A DNA stretch of 64,000 bases from an uncultured Lachnospiraceae bacterium. GTDB taxonomy: Bacteria; Bacillota; Clostridia; Lachnospirales; Lachnospiraceae. This document shows positions 29,598 through 38,610 of the stretch, one piece after another. Below the pieces are notes generated by a model. That model saw only the letters and a list, made by a program, of their open reading frames with translations. It made no database searches and was not told where the DNA came from. Location: positions 1 to 64,000 of the forward strand of contig CASEIR010000006.1 in NCBI GenBank assembly GCA_949287925.1, written 5' to 3'. Made by a program: the position numbers and the translations under genes. Within the stretch, counting starts at the first letter, position 1, and each line of letters starts with the position of its first letter.

Positions 29598-30815
29598 ATG
29601 ATGCTTACATTAGAAAAATTTGAAGAAGCCAGTGAATTAGTAAAAAAGGTAACTAACCCTACGAAACTGATCTATAGCGAATATCTCAGCCAGCAGACCG
29701 GAGGCCGTGTTTATCTGAAGCCGGAAAATATGCAATATACGGGCGCATATAAGGTCCGGGGCGCTTATTATAAGATCAGTACACTTTCAGATGAAGAACG
29801 GGCGAAAGGGTTGATTGCGGCATCTGCCGGGAACCATGCACAAGGAGTTGCATATGCGGCACAGAAATTCGGGTGTAAAGCTACCATTGTGATGCCCACG
29901 GTTACGCCGCTGATCAAGGTAAACCGGACAAAAAACTATGGAGCGGAAGTTGTTCTTTATGGGGACGTTTATGATGATGCATGTGCGTATGCAGAACAAC
30001 TGGCTAAGGAGAAAGGATATACCTTTGTGCATCCTTTTGATGATCTGGATGTTGCCACCGGACAGGGAACAATTGCAATGGAAATTGTCCAGGAACTGCC
30101 GACGGTAGACTATATTCTGGTTCCTATCGGCGGCGGCGGACTGGCAACCGGCGTCTCTACCTTGGCAAAGATGCTGAATCCCAAGATTCAGGTCATTGGT
30201 GTGGAGCCTGCATCTGCGGCAAGTATGACCGCGGCATTGCAAAACGGAGAGCCTGTCACACTGGAAAGCGCGGACACCATTGCCGACGGTACAGCTGTAA
30301 AACGTGTCGGTGAAAAGATATTCCCTTACGTGCAGGAAAATCTGGACAAAGTTCTGCTCGTAGAAGACGGGGAATTAATTGGCGCTTTCCTGGATATGGT
30401 GGAAAATCATAAAATGATCGTTGAAAACTCGGGACTTCTGACTGTAGCTGCTCTGCGTCAGCTGGATTTGAAAGGGAAAAAAGCCGTTTCTATTCTCAGC
30501 GGAGGAAATATGGATGTCATTACCATGTCTTCCATTGTACAGCATGGCCTAATTCAAAGAGACCGGATTTTCTCAGTATCTGTACTTCTTCCAGACAAGC
30601 CTGGAGAATTGGTGGAAGTTGCGAAAACAATCGCAGACGCGCAAGGGAACGTAATTAAACTGGATCATAATCAGTTTGTCAGCATCAACCGGAATGCTGC
30701 TGTAGAACTAAGGATCACGATGGAGGCCTTTGGCACCGAACATAAAAATGAGATTATGAAAGCATTGGAAGATAAAGGATTTTCTCCAAGAGAAGTCAGC
30801 GCAAAACTTTATTAG
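29598..30815 (+). CDS. ilvA: Threonine ammonia-lyase
   Basis: A PLP enzyme that deaminates threonine to 2-oxobutyrate, for isoleucine synthesis or catabolism. It has 405 residues. YTGAYKVRGAYYKI (about residue 48) carries the PLP lysine, SAGNHAQGVAYAA follows, and GGGGLATGV is the phosphate loop. A C-terminal ACT-like domain (SVSVLLPDKPGELVEV, about 335) suggests amino-acid feedback. ATG codons at 29598 and 29601 are both possible; the second is better spaced from AGGAGG. It ends the smc-ftsY run. Confidence 0.93.
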   Translation: MMLTLEKFEEASELVKKVTNPTKLIYSEYLSQQTGGRVYLKPENMQYTGAYKVRGAYYKISTLSDEERAKGLIAASAGNHAQGVAYAAQKFGCKATIVMPTVTPLIKVNRTKNYGAEVVLYGDVYDDACAYAEQLAKEKGYTFVHPFDDLDVATGQGTIAMEIVQELPTVDYILVPIGGGGLATGVSTLAKMLNPKIQVIGVEPASAASMTAALQNGEPVTLESADTIADGTAVKRVGEKIFPYVQENLDKVLLVEDGELIGAFLDMVENHKMIVENSGLLTVAALRQLDLKGKKAVSILSGGNMDVITMSSIVQHGLIQRDRIFSVSVLLPDKPGELVEVAKTIADAQGNVIKLDHNQFVSINRNAAVELRITMEAFGTEHKNEIMKALEDKGFSPREVSAKLY

Positions 30816-30823
30816 CGGATATT

Positions 30824-30870
30824 GTAAAAATACAGCTTTATTCTTGTAAAAGAAAAGGCTGTATTTTTAT
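30824..30870 (+). terminator. Terminator of ilvA
   Basis: GTAAAAATACAGC and GGCTGTATTTTTAT form the stem, ending in a T-rich stretch. Confidence 0.75.
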
Positions 30871-30881
30871 ATAATATTCTC

Positions 30882-30910
30882 TTGACACAAACTGTATAAT
30901 TGTATACAAT
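30882..30910 (+). promoter_or_regulatory. Promoter of the citrate synthase-like operon
   Basis: TTGACA (30882-30887), 17 bases, TACAAT (30905-30910). The -10 lies inside a long palindrome (30893-30916). Confidence 0.8.
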
Positions 30911-30916
30911 TATACA
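30893..30916. promoter_or_regulatory. 24-bp perfect palindrome, probable GntR operator
   Basis: Half-site TGTATAATTGTA (30893-30904) is followed directly by its exact reverse complement (30905-30916). The central TTGTATACAA is typical of operators of FCD-type GntR regulators, and such a regulator is encoded two genes downstream. It covers the -10 box, so bound protein should repress. Confidence 0.75.
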
Positions 30917-30958
30917 AAATTTGATATGTTTTTGTCATAGGAAAAAGGAGAGAGTAAG

Positions 30959-32350
30959 ATGGAAAACAGAAAAGTATATCTGGACAAGCATTCAAACTTG
31001 CTACAGTTAGAAGAACATATGTATCCGCTGGTAGATGTGGATACACCCAATGTGTTCCGTAATCTGTTTCATTATGATGAGATTCCAAAGATCGCGTTTA
31101 ACGATAGGATTGTTCCGCACAGTATGCCGGATGAAATCTGGATCACAGATACCACATTCCGCGATGGGCAACAGTCACGTGCACCATATAGTACGGAACA
31201 GATTGTTACTTTATTTGATTACTTTCATAAACTTGGCGGGCCTAATGGGAAAATACGCCAGAGTGAATTTTTCTTATACAGCAAAAAGGACAGAGATGCC
31301 GTATACAAATGCATGGAAAAAGGTTATCAGTTTCCGGAGGTAACAAGTTGGATCCGCGCTAACAAGAAGGATTTTGAATTGGTGAAAGATATCGGGATGA
31401 AGGAGACTGGCATTCTGGTCAGCTGTTCCGACTATCATATATTTTATAAAATGAAGATGAACCGCAGAGAATGTATGAATCATTATCTGTCCGTTGTCAG
31501 AGAATGCCTGGAAACAGGTATCAGCCCCAGATGTCATCTGGAAGATATCACGAGATCAGATATTTATGGCTTTGTAATTCCGTTCTGTCTGGAACTTATG
31601 AATCTAATGAAGGAATATCAAATTCCGGTAAAAATACGGGTATGTGATACCATGGGATATGGTGTGAATTATCCGGGAGCCGTGATCCCAAGATCAATTC
31701 CGGGAATTATCTATGGAATCCGTGTTCATGCTGGCGTCCCAAGCGAACTGATAGAGTTTCATGGACACAACGATTTTTACAAAGCAGTCAGCAACTCTAC
31801 AACAGCATGGCTGTACGGCGCCTCCGGTGTAAACTGCTCGTTATTCGGAATCGGTGAACGGACCGGCAATACTCCCCTGGAAGCTATGGTGTTTGAATAT
31901 GCACAGCTCAGAGGAACTCTGGATGGCATGGATACGACAGTTATTACAGATCTTGCAGAATATTATGAAAAGGAGATCGGATATACGCTTCCTTCCCGTA
32001 CGCCTTTCGTTGGGAAAAACTTTAATGTGACAAGAGCAGGTATCCACGCAGACGGGCTTCTGAAAAATGAAGAGATATACAATGTGTTTGACACTGAAAA
32101 ATTCCTGAAACGTCCGCCGCTGGTGGCGGTTTCAAATACTTCAGGTCTGGCCGGCATTGCTCATTGGATCAATACATATTTCCGGCTTTCAGAAGATCGT
32201 CAGGTTGATAAAAATTCGGAACTGGTTTCAATGGTGAAGGCCTGGGTCGATCAGGAGTATGAAGAGGGACGCGTAACGGTGCTTACGGATGAAGAATTAT
32301 TAAAAGTCATTGACGATGCTTGTAATCAGTTAGGAATAAAGCTATCATAG
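30959..32350 (+). CDS. Homocitrate/isopropylmalate synthase-like enzyme, probable (Re)-citrate synthase
   Basis: A 463-residue DRE-TIM metallolyase. ITDTTFRDGQQSRAP (about residue 61) is the family signature, HLEDITRSD (about 193) lies in the barrel, and FHGHNDFYKAVSNS (about 270) carries metal-binding His residues. It lacks the long LeuA allosteric domain. Family members condense acetyl-CoA with a 2-oxo acid. Its operon with a GntR regulator and isocitrate dehydrogenase fits the (Re)-citrate synthase described in Clostridium kluyveri, making citrate for 2-oxoglutarate and glutamate synthesis. Homocitrate synthase remains possible. Aconitase is not in the window. GGAGAG precedes the ATG. Confidence 0.8.
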   Translation: MENRKVYLDKHSNLLQLEEHMYPLVDVDTPNVFRNLFHYDEIPKIAFNDRIVPHSMPDEIWITDTTFRDGQQSRAPYSTEQIVTLFDYFHKLGGPNGKIRQSEFFLYSKKDRDAVYKCMEKGYQFPEVTSWIRANKKDFELVKDIGMKETGILVSCSDYHIFYKMKMNRRECMNHYLSVVRECLETGISPRCHLEDITRSDIYGFVIPFCLELMNLMKEYQIPVKIRVCDTMGYGVNYPGAVIPRSIPGIIYGIRVHAGVPSELIEFHGHNDFYKAVSNSTTAWLYGASGVNCSLFGIGERTGNTPLEAMVFEYAQLRGTLDGMDTTVITDLAEYYEKEIGYTLPSRTPFVGKNFNVTRAGIHADGLLKNEEIYNVFDTEKFLKRPPLVAVSNTSGLAGIAHWINTYFRLSEDRQVDKNSELVSMVKAWVDQEYEEGRVTVLTDEELLKVIDDACNQLGIKLS

Positions 32351-32399
32351 TAACGGGTACAGGTTTTGGACAGGAATGCAAAGGGAGTGGAACAGTAAA

Positions 32400-33068
32400 A
32401 TGGACGAGTATCAGGATCGTTCACTTCGCGGAAAAGTATTCCGCAGATTAAGAGAAGATATTTTATCCGGCGTCTATCAGGAGAATGATGAGTTGCGGGA
32501 AATCACTATCGGAGAGGAGCTGGGGGTGAGCAGAACCCCGGTACGTGAAGCGTTAAGGCAGCTTGAACTGGAAGGGCTGGTCCGCATTATTCCAAATAAG
32601 GGCGCTTATGTGACGGGAATATCATCGAAGGACGTTCACGACATTTACCGGGTGCGCTCCATGCTGGAGGGTATGTGTGCCAGATGGGCAACGGAGAATA
32701 TTACGGACAGGCAGATTGAGGAGCTGGAAGAAATTATCCTGTTGTCAGAATTCCATCTGAGCAAAAAGGGCAGACAGACAGAACAGGTGGCAGAACTGGA
32801 CGGTAAATTTCACAAAGTTCTGTATGAGGCGTCCAATAGCCGTATACTGGAACATGTGCTTACCGATTTTCACAAATATGTTCAGATGGCCAGAACCAAG
32901 TCTGTGGGCGCTAAAAACCGGGCGGAAAAATCTATCGCAGAACACCGCAGGATCCTGGAAGCCATCAAAAAGAAAGATGCAGCGCTGGCAGAAAAACTTG
33001 CAAATGAACATATCATGAATGTCATGGAAAATCTGCACATGGAAGATTCGTATGAAAATAATGAGTAA
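32400..33068 (+). CDS. GntR-family regulator (FCD type)
   Basis: A 222-residue regulator. The N-terminal winged helix is clear (ITIGEELGVSRTPVREALRQLELEGLV, key residues only: RTPVREAL near 45). An all-helical FCD effector domain fills residues about 85-215; His in KFHKVLYEAS and SIAEHRRI are positions that bind metal and ligand in this family. The ATG at 32400 was preferred over one at 32376, which has no ribosome-binding spacing, though the GGGAG here is a little distant. It sits between the citrate synthase-like gene and icd and probably controls the operon through the palindrome at 30893-30916. Confidence 0.88.
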   Translation: MDEYQDRSLRGKVFRRLREDILSGVYQENDELREITIGEELGVSRTPVREALRQLELEGLVRIIPNKGAYVTGISSKDVHDIYRVRSMLEGMCARWATENITDRQIEELEEIILLSEFHLSKKGRQTEQVAELDGKFHKVLYEASNSRILEHVLTDFHKYVQMARTKSVGAKNRAEKSIAEHRRILEAIKKKDAALAEKLANEHIMNVMENLHMEDSYENNE

Positions 33069-33080
33069 AGGAGAAATAGC

Positions 33081-34277
33081 ATGGCAAAGATTAAGATGAC
33101 TACGCCAATCGTTGAAATGGATGGAGACGAGATGACCAGAATTCTCTGGAAAATGATTAAGGAATATCTACTGGAACCTTTTATTGAACTGAATACAGAG
33201 TATTATGATCTGGGACTGGAACACAGAAACGAGACGAATGATCAGGTGACTATTGATTCCGCAATCGCCACAAAGAAGTATAAGGTTGCGGTTAAGTGTG
33301 CAACGATCACTCCCAATGCTGCACGTATGACAGAATATGATCTGAAAGAGATGTGGAAGAGTCCCAACGGTACGATTCGTGCTATTTTAGACGGAACGGT
33401 TTTCCGTGCGCCTATCGTTGTGAAGGGCATTGAACCTTGTGTGAAAAACTGGAAAAAACCGATTACGATTGCGCGTCATGCATATGGAGATGTGTATAAG
33501 GGATCCGAAATGAAAATACCGGAAGCTGGAAAAGTGGAACTGGTTTATACGGCGAAAGACGGACGTGAGACTAGAGAACTGGTACATGAATTCGACGGGG
33601 CCGGCATTGTGCAGGGAATGCATAATATTAATGCATCAATTGAAAGTTTTGCAAGAAGCTGCTTTACATATGCGCTGGATACGAAGCAAGATCTCTGGTT
33701 TGCGACAAAGGATACTATATCTAAAAAGTACGATCATACATTTAAGGATATATTTCAGGAAATCTACGAACAGGAATACCAAAAATCATTTGAGGAAGCC
33801 GGTATCACATATTTCTACACACTGATTGACGATGCTGTTGCACGAGTAATGAAATCTGAAGGAGGCTACATTTGGGCCTGCAAGAATTATGATGGGGACG
33901 TAATGAGCGATATGATCTCCTCTGCCTTTGGCTCGCTAGCTATGATGACATCGGTTCTGGTATCTCCGGACGGCTATTTTGAATATGAAGCAGCGCACGG
34001 AACAGTACAACGTCATTACTACAAGCATCTGAAGGGAGAAGAAACTTCCACCAATTCAGTGGCCACCATATTTGCATGGTCAGGAGCCTTGCGAAAACGC
34101 GGAGAACTAGACGGAAATACGGAATTGATGGAATTTGCAGACCGTCTGGAAAAGGCAACGATTGATACAATTGAAGAAGGAAAGATGACAAAAGATCTTG
34201 CGTTGATCACCACCATAGAAAACCCTGTGGTGCTGAACAGTGAGAATTTCATCAAAGAGATTGCACAGAAACTGTAA
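33081..34277 (+). CDS. icd: Isocitrate dehydrogenase (eukaryote-like, NADP type)
   Basis: Oxidises isocitrate to 2-oxoglutarate. The 398-residue sequence is of the type II, eukaryote-like subfamily ([13 protein letters not shown] at the start; [16 protein letters not shown] about 95; [13 protein letters not shown] about 270; [11 protein letters not shown] about 307). The R and K pattern near the HGT motif suggests NADP+, but cofactor choice is inferred. With the citrate synthase-like gene it forms the oxidative branch supplying glutamate. AAAGGAG precedes the ATG. Confidence 0.95.
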   Translation: MAKIKMTTPIVEMDGDEMTRILWKMIKEYLLEPFIELNTEYYDLGLEHRNETNDQVTIDSAIATKKYKVAVKCATITPNAARMTEYDLKEMWKSPNGTIRAILDGTVFRAPIVVKGIEPCVKNWKKPITIARHAYGDVYKGSEMKIPEAGKVELVYTAKDGRETRELVHEFDGAGIVQGMHNINASIESFARSCFTYALDTKQDLWFATKDTISKKYDHTFKDIFQEIYEQEYQKSFEEAGITYFYTLIDDAVARVMKSEGGYIWACKNYDGDVMSDMISSAFGSLAMMTSVLVSPDGYFEYEAAHGTVQRHYYKHLKGEETSTNSVATIFAWSGALRKRGELDGNTELMEFADRLEKATIDTIEEGKMTKDLALITTIENPVVLNSENFIKEIAQKL

Positions 34278-34279
34278 TC

Positions 34280-34322
34280 AAAAAACCCCGGATCCATCTG
34301 GCAGGATTTCGGGGTTTTTCTC
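34280..34322. terminator. Bidirectional terminator between icd and the ABC-F gene
   Basis: AAAAAACCCCG (34280-34290) pairs with CGGGGTTTTT (34310-34319), with A and T runs on both sides. Confidence 0.85.
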
Positions 34323-34328
34323 TTTGAT

Positions 34329-36245
34329 TTACTCGGCAAGCGCTTCCCATTTTTCGTATAAGGTTTCCAATTCCTTGGCAATCTCACTTTTTTCAATGGC
34401 AAGCTCTTGGCACCGGACGGAATTGGTGAATATTTCTTCCTGAAGCATCAGTTGATCGATACTGGCATCTCGTTCTTCCAGACTGGCAATCCGTTCCTCC
34501 GTTTTTCTAAATTCGTTCTGGCGTTTCCGCTCTTTTGCCTGAGCTTCTTTTTGCTCTTTCCAGCTAAGCTTAGATTCAGATTCCGCAACGGGAGCGCCTG
34601 CGGTATCATAAGTTTTTTCGGCAGCGTATGCGGCTGTCAGTTCTTCTTTTTTTTCGAGATAGTAGTCATAGTTTCCGATATAATTCACAAAAGTATGATT
34701 TACAAGATCTAGAATTCTGGTTGCGGTCTGGTTAATGAAATACCGGTCATGCGAAACATAAAGAACCGTTCCCGTATAATCGTTCAGCGCTTTTTCCAGT
34801 ATTTCCTTGGAGACAATATCCAGATGATTCGTCGGTTCGTCCAGAATCAGGAAGTTTGCTTCCGAAAGCATCAGTTTTGCAAGGGAAACCCTGCCTCTTT
34901 CACCGCCGCTTAGATCGCCGATCCGTTTGAAGACATCGTCGCCGGTAAACAAAAACGCGGCAAGAATATTTCGGATCCGGGTATTGGTAAGAGACGGGTA
35001 ATCATCAGATATTTCATCAAATATGGTTTTATCCATATGAAGTACATGATGTTCCTGATCATAGTATCCGATTTCCACATTCGTCCCGAATGTGAAACTT
35101 CCACTGTCAGCATCTGCCACCTGATTCAGGATTTTTAACAAGGTTGTTTTCCCGGTTCCATTATCGCCGATTAAGGCAACATGTTCTCCCCGTTTTATTT
35201 CAAAGGAGACATCGCTAAACAGATCCTGCCCCGGAAACGACTTGCTAAGATGCTGTACGGACAAAACGTCTTGGCCGCTTGTTTTGGAAGGTTCCAGCTT
35301 GATTCGAAATTCCGTATTCTGTACGGTGGGTTTATCCAGGACGTTCATCTTTTCCAGCATCTTTTCCCGGCTTTCTGCCCGGCGAATGGATTTTTCCCTG
35401 TTAAATGACCGGAGTTTTTCAATTACAGCCTCCTGATGGCGGATTTCCTGCTGCTGATTCATATACTCTTTCAGCCTTGCTTCTCGGAGCTGTTGTTTTT
35501 TTGCCGCATAGTCTGTATAATTTCCAAGAAAACTCATCAGTTTTCCGGATTCAATCTCCAGAACTTTTGTCACCACACGATTCAGAAAGTACCGGTCATG
35601 GGAAACAATCAGTACGGCGCCCCGGTAATTTAGAAGATAAGTTTCCAGCCATGAGACGGAATTCAGATCCAGATGGTTCGTCGGCTCATCAAGCAACAGG
35701 ATGTCCGGTTTTGTCAGAAGTAGTTTTCCCAGTGAAACACGGGTCTTCTGTCCTCCGGACAAAGTGTCTACCTTTTTGGAAAAATCAGATTCTTCAAACC
35801 CCAGTCCTTTTAAAACTCCTGTGAGTTCACTTTCATAAGCGTATCCGTCGGCGCGTTCAAACGCAGCAGTAAGACGGTTATAAGACTCCAGTCTGGAGGC
35901 GAGTTCTTCGCCTTCCAGATGCTTCATCTCCAATTCAATCCTGCGTATCTGGTTCTCCATTTCAATGAGATTTGCTTTCGCAAGTTTTACTTCATCGTAA
36001 ATCGTATTGCCGCTCTGCATTTCCTGGTGCTGAGCCAGATAACCCAGTGTTTTGCCTTTAGTCAGAATCACGTCTCCGCTGTCGGAGGGAATCTCTCCTA
36101 CGATCAGTTTGAGCAAGGTGGATTTCCCCGCCCCGTTCGTCCCTACAAGCGCCACTTTTTCATAGTCTTCTATATGGAAGGAACCATTCTCTATAATCAC
36201 ATTTTCCCCGAAAGATTTACTGATTCCATGACATGCTAATATCAT
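34329..36245 (-). CDS. ABC-F family ATPase
   Basis: A 638-residue soluble ATPase with two ABC domains and no membrane segments. Walker A motifs are GTNGAGKSTLL (about residue 36) and GDNGTGKTTLL (about 360). Signature motifs are LSGGQKTRVSLGKLL and LSGGERGRVSLAKLM, and both Walker B regions continue LLLDEPTNHLD/LILDEPTNHLD. A charged linker (about 240-300) and a C-terminal coiled coil (about 545-638) are typical of YdiF/Uup-like ABC-F proteins, which act on ribosomes. It does not clearly match antibiotic-resistance subfamilies. The start at 36245 has AAAGGAG nine bases upstream. Confidence 0.92.
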   Translation of the reverse strand: MILACHGISKSFGENVIIENGSFHIEDYEKVALVGTNGAGKSTLLKLIVGEIPSDSGDVILTKGKTLGYLAQHQEMQSGNTIYDEVKLAKANLIEMENQIRRIELEMKHLEGEELASRLESYNRLTAAFERADGYAYESELTGVLKGLGFEESDFSKKVDTLSGGQKTRVSLGKLLLTKPDILLLDEPTNHLDLNSVSWLETYLLNYRGAVLIVSHDRYFLNRVVTKVLEIESGKLMSFLGNYTDYAAKKQQLREARLKEYMNQQQEIRHQEAVIEKLRSFNREKSIRRAESREKMLEKMNVLDKPTVQNTEFRIKLEPSKTSGQDVLSVQHLSKSFPGQDLFSDVSFEIKRGEHVALIGDNGTGKTTLLKILNQVADADSGSFTFGTNVEIGYYDQEHHVLHMDKTIFDEISDDYPSLTNTRIRNILAAFLFTGDDVFKRIGDLSGGERGRVSLAKLMLSEANFLILDEPTNHLDIVSKEILEKALNDYTGTVLYVSHDRYFINQTATRILDLVNHTFVNYIGNYDYYLEKKEELTAAYAAEKTYDTAGAPVAESESKLSWKEQKEAQAKERKRQNEFRKTEERIASLEERDASIDQLMLQEEIFTNSVRCQELAIEKSEIAKELETLYEKWEALAE

Positions 36246-36273
36246 AATATCCACTCCTTTAATATCCGCTTTC

Positions 36274-36301
36274 ATTATAACGAAAATCAGATAAAATACA
36301 A
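36274..36301 (-). promoter_or_regulatory. Promoter of the ABC-F gene
   Basis: On the minus strand TTGTAT (36296-36301), 16 bases, TATAAT (36274-36279). Confidence 0.65.
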
Positions 36302-36309
36302 CTAAAAGT

Positions 36310-36338
36310 TTGACTTTGGTCTATGGATTCTATATAAT
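36310..36338 (+). promoter_or_regulatory. Promoter of rex
   Basis: TTGACT (36310-36315), 17 bases, TATAAT (36333-36338). I see no Rex-type palindrome here. Confidence 0.75.
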
Positions 36339-36371
36339 ATTTCTTAGATTAAGCATGGAAGGTGAAGACAA

Positions 36372-37013
36372 GTGGAAGATAGAGGGATTTCTCAGGCGGT
36401 AATCCGAAGACTGCCAAGGTATTACAGATATCTGGGTGAACTGCTAGAAAATGGCGTTGAGCGTATCTCCTCGAATGATTTAAGCAAGAGAATGAAAGTA
36501 ACGGCGTCCCAGATTCGTCAGGATCTGAATAATTTCGGCGGATTTGGCCAGCAGGGATATGGTTATAATGTAAAGTATCTTTATACGGAGATTGGTAAGA
36601 TTCTTGGTCTGGAAGAAGATCATAATATCATCATAATCGGAGCGGGTAATCTTGGACAGGCTCTTGCAAATTATGCTGCTTTTGAAAAGAGAGGATTTAT
36701 TTTAAAGGGTATTTTTGATGTGAATCCCCGAATGGAGGGAGTCACGATACGAGGCGTACCGATTCGTATGATGGATGAATTGAAATCTTTTGTCCAGAAT
36801 AACGAAGTAGAAATCGGAGTGCTTACGATACCGAAGGACAAAGCAATCGAAGTGGCGAATATGCTGGTGGAAAATGGAGTGCGTGCGATTTGGAATTTTG
36901 CCCATACCGATCTGAATCTGCCGGATAATATTATTGTAGAGAACGTACATTTATCGGAAAGCCTGATGCAGTTATCTTACAATATTAGCAGATATAACGA
37001 AGAACACAAATAA
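36372..37013 (+). CDS. rex: Redox-sensing transcriptional repressor Rex
   Basis: A 213-residue repressor that leaves DNA when NADH rises and so controls fermentation genes. The N-terminal winged helix includes SSNDLSKRMKVTASQIRQDL (key part SQIRQDL, about residue 48) and FGGFGQQGYGYNV. The Rossmann domain has IIGAGNLGQALANY (about 92). It starts at GTG with AAGGTGA upstream. A terminator follows, so nnrED is probably transcribed separately. Possible targets in this window are the iron alcohol dehydrogenase and nfnAB. Confidence 0.95.
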   Translation: MEDRGISQAVIRRLPRYYRYLGELLENGVERISSNDLSKRMKVTASQIRQDLNNFGGFGQQGYGYNVKYLYTEIGKILGLEEDHNIIIIGAGNLGQALANYAAFEKRGFILKGIFDVNPRMEGVTIRGVPIRMMDELKSFVQNNEVEIGVLTIPKDKAIEVANMLVENGVRAIWNFAHTDLNLPDNIIVENVHLSESLMQLSYNISRYNEEHK

Positions 37014-37023
37014 TCAGAAATAG

Positions 37024-37074
37024 AACGTGTAAAGGCAGCCGCAATAATTAGGTCTGTCTTTACACGTTATTTTA
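37024..37074 (+). terminator. Terminator of rex
   Basis: AACGTGTAAAGGCAG (37024-37038) pairs with CTGTCTTTACACGTT (37054-37068), followed by ATTTTAT. Confidence 0.7.
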
Positions 37075-37109
37075 TATGCTGCCTTGTTTTTTAGACGGAG
37101 GTGATAAGA

Positions 37110-38606
37110 ATGAAATATTTTCTGAACAGTCAGCAGATGAAATCCGCAGACCGGTACACGATCCAGGAAGAAGGGATCCCTGCGGTGGATCTGATGGAAC
37201 GTGCGGCAGCCGGGTGTGTGATGGCGATGGAAGAGGAGGGGCTTGATCTGTCCAGCCCCTGCGTGGTATGCGGGTCCGGAAACAATGGCGGCGATGGTTT
37301 TGCCATCGCGCGAATGCTTGCAGCCAAGGGCTTGCCGGTCCAGGTCTTTTTCGTTGGAACCGAAGCGCACTGCACAGAAGAAAACCGTCATCAGATGCGT
37401 CTGCTGCGTGAAAAAGGAATTTCTGTGGGTAACGAATACATTCCGGGCGAATATAGTATCATAATAGACGCCATATTTGGCGTGGGTTTAAGCCGGGAAG
37501 TCATCGGGAGATACTATCAGATCATTAAGCAGATGAATCAGGCAAAGGCTGTTAGATTCGCAGTTGATATTCCTTCCGGTATTTCCGCCGATCAGGGAAG
37601 TGTCATGGGAATCGCGTTCCGGGCAGATTATACGGTTACGTTTCAGACAGAAAAACTTGGCCTGGCGCTCTGCCCGGGCAGAGAATATGCCGGAAAGGTC
37701 ATTGTGGCAGATGTGGGAATCAATACGGGACATATAATCGAGGAAAATGATACGGCATTTTCTTTGGAACCGGCAGAATACAGAGAACTTTTGCCGGAAC
37801 GTCCGGAGGATTCAAATAAAGGGAATTTTGGGAAACTGCTGATCATAGCCGGCAGCAAAGGCATGGCAGGAGCGGCTTATCTCAATGCTATGTCCGCTTA
37901 TATGGCGGGCGCCGGATTGGTACAGATCTATACGCCCGAAGAGAACCGTATTGTACTGCAGAGCCTGCTTCCGGAGGCAATTATAACTACTTATGATCTC
38001 TATGACCAGGGGGAACTGATCCGTTTGCTGAAATGGGCAGATACGGTATGTATCGGTTCCGGTATTGGCAAAAGCGACCGGTCCAGAAAAATTCTGAGGA
38101 CGACTCTGGAATATGTACAGGTTCCTTGTCTGATCGATGCAGATGGATTGAATCTGATTGCGGAACATCAGAAATATATGGATGAAACCATATTGGAAAA
38201 CCTTGTGATCACGCCGCATATGAAAGAAATGTCCAGACTTCTGGGAACAGAAGTTGCGGAATTAAAATTGCGCCGGCTAGAGCTTATGAATCAGTTTGTG
38301 AGGCGATATCCTGTTACCTGTATTCTGAAAGACGCAAGGACGGTCATTGCTTCGCCCGGCAGCCCCGTATATATCAACCAGTCCGGCAATGCCGCCATGG
38401 CAAAAGCGGGATCCGGCGATGTTCTTGCAGGCATTATTTCCGGTTTGATGGCTCAGAGAATGGATTGCAGAAACGCTTCTATTCTTGGCACATATCTCCA
38501 CGGCAGAGCCGGCGATCATGCCCGTGCCCAAAAAGGAGCTTATTCTGTTATGGCAAGAGATCTTATAGGATACCTGCCGGATGCATTTCTCGAACTGGAG
38601 GAGTAA
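37110..38606 (+). CDS. nnrD: Bifunctional NAD(P)H-hydrate epimerase/dehydratase
   Basis: Repairs damaged NADH and NADPH hydrates. The 498-residue protein fuses an N-terminal epimerase (NnrE; CGSGNNGGDGFAIARML about residue 52, DAIFGVGL about 120) to a C-terminal ADP-dependent dehydratase (NnrD; GSKGMAGAAYLNA about 245, GNAAMAKAGSGDVLAG about 425). The start at 37110 has GGAGGTGATA immediately upstream; a GTG nine bases earlier lies inside that site. It precedes alr, an order seen in many Clostridia. Confidence 0.95.
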   Translation: MKYFLNSQQMKSADRYTIQEEGIPAVDLMERAAAGCVMAMEEEGLDLSSPCVVCGSGNNGGDGFAIARMLAAKGLPVQVFFVGTEAHCTEENRHQMRLLREKGISVGNEYIPGEYSIIIDAIFGVGLSREVIGRYYQIIKQMNQAKAVRFAVDIPSGISADQGSVMGIAFRADYTVTFQTEKLGLALCPGREYAGKVIVADVGINTGHIIEENDTAFSLEPAEYRELLPERPEDSNKGNFGKLLIIAGSKGMAGAAYLNAMSAYMAGAGLVQIYTPEENRIVLQSLLPEAIITTYDLYDQGELIRLLKWADTVCIGSGIGKSDRSRKILRTTLEYVQVPCLIDADGLNLIAEHQKYMDETILENLVITPHMKEMSRLLGTEVAELKLRRLELMNQFVRRYPVTCILKDARTVIASPGSPVYINQSGNAAMAKAGSGDVLAGIISGLMAQRMDCRNASILGTYLHGRAGDHARAQKGAYSVMARDLIGYLPDAFLELEE

Positions 38607-38610
38607 GGAA

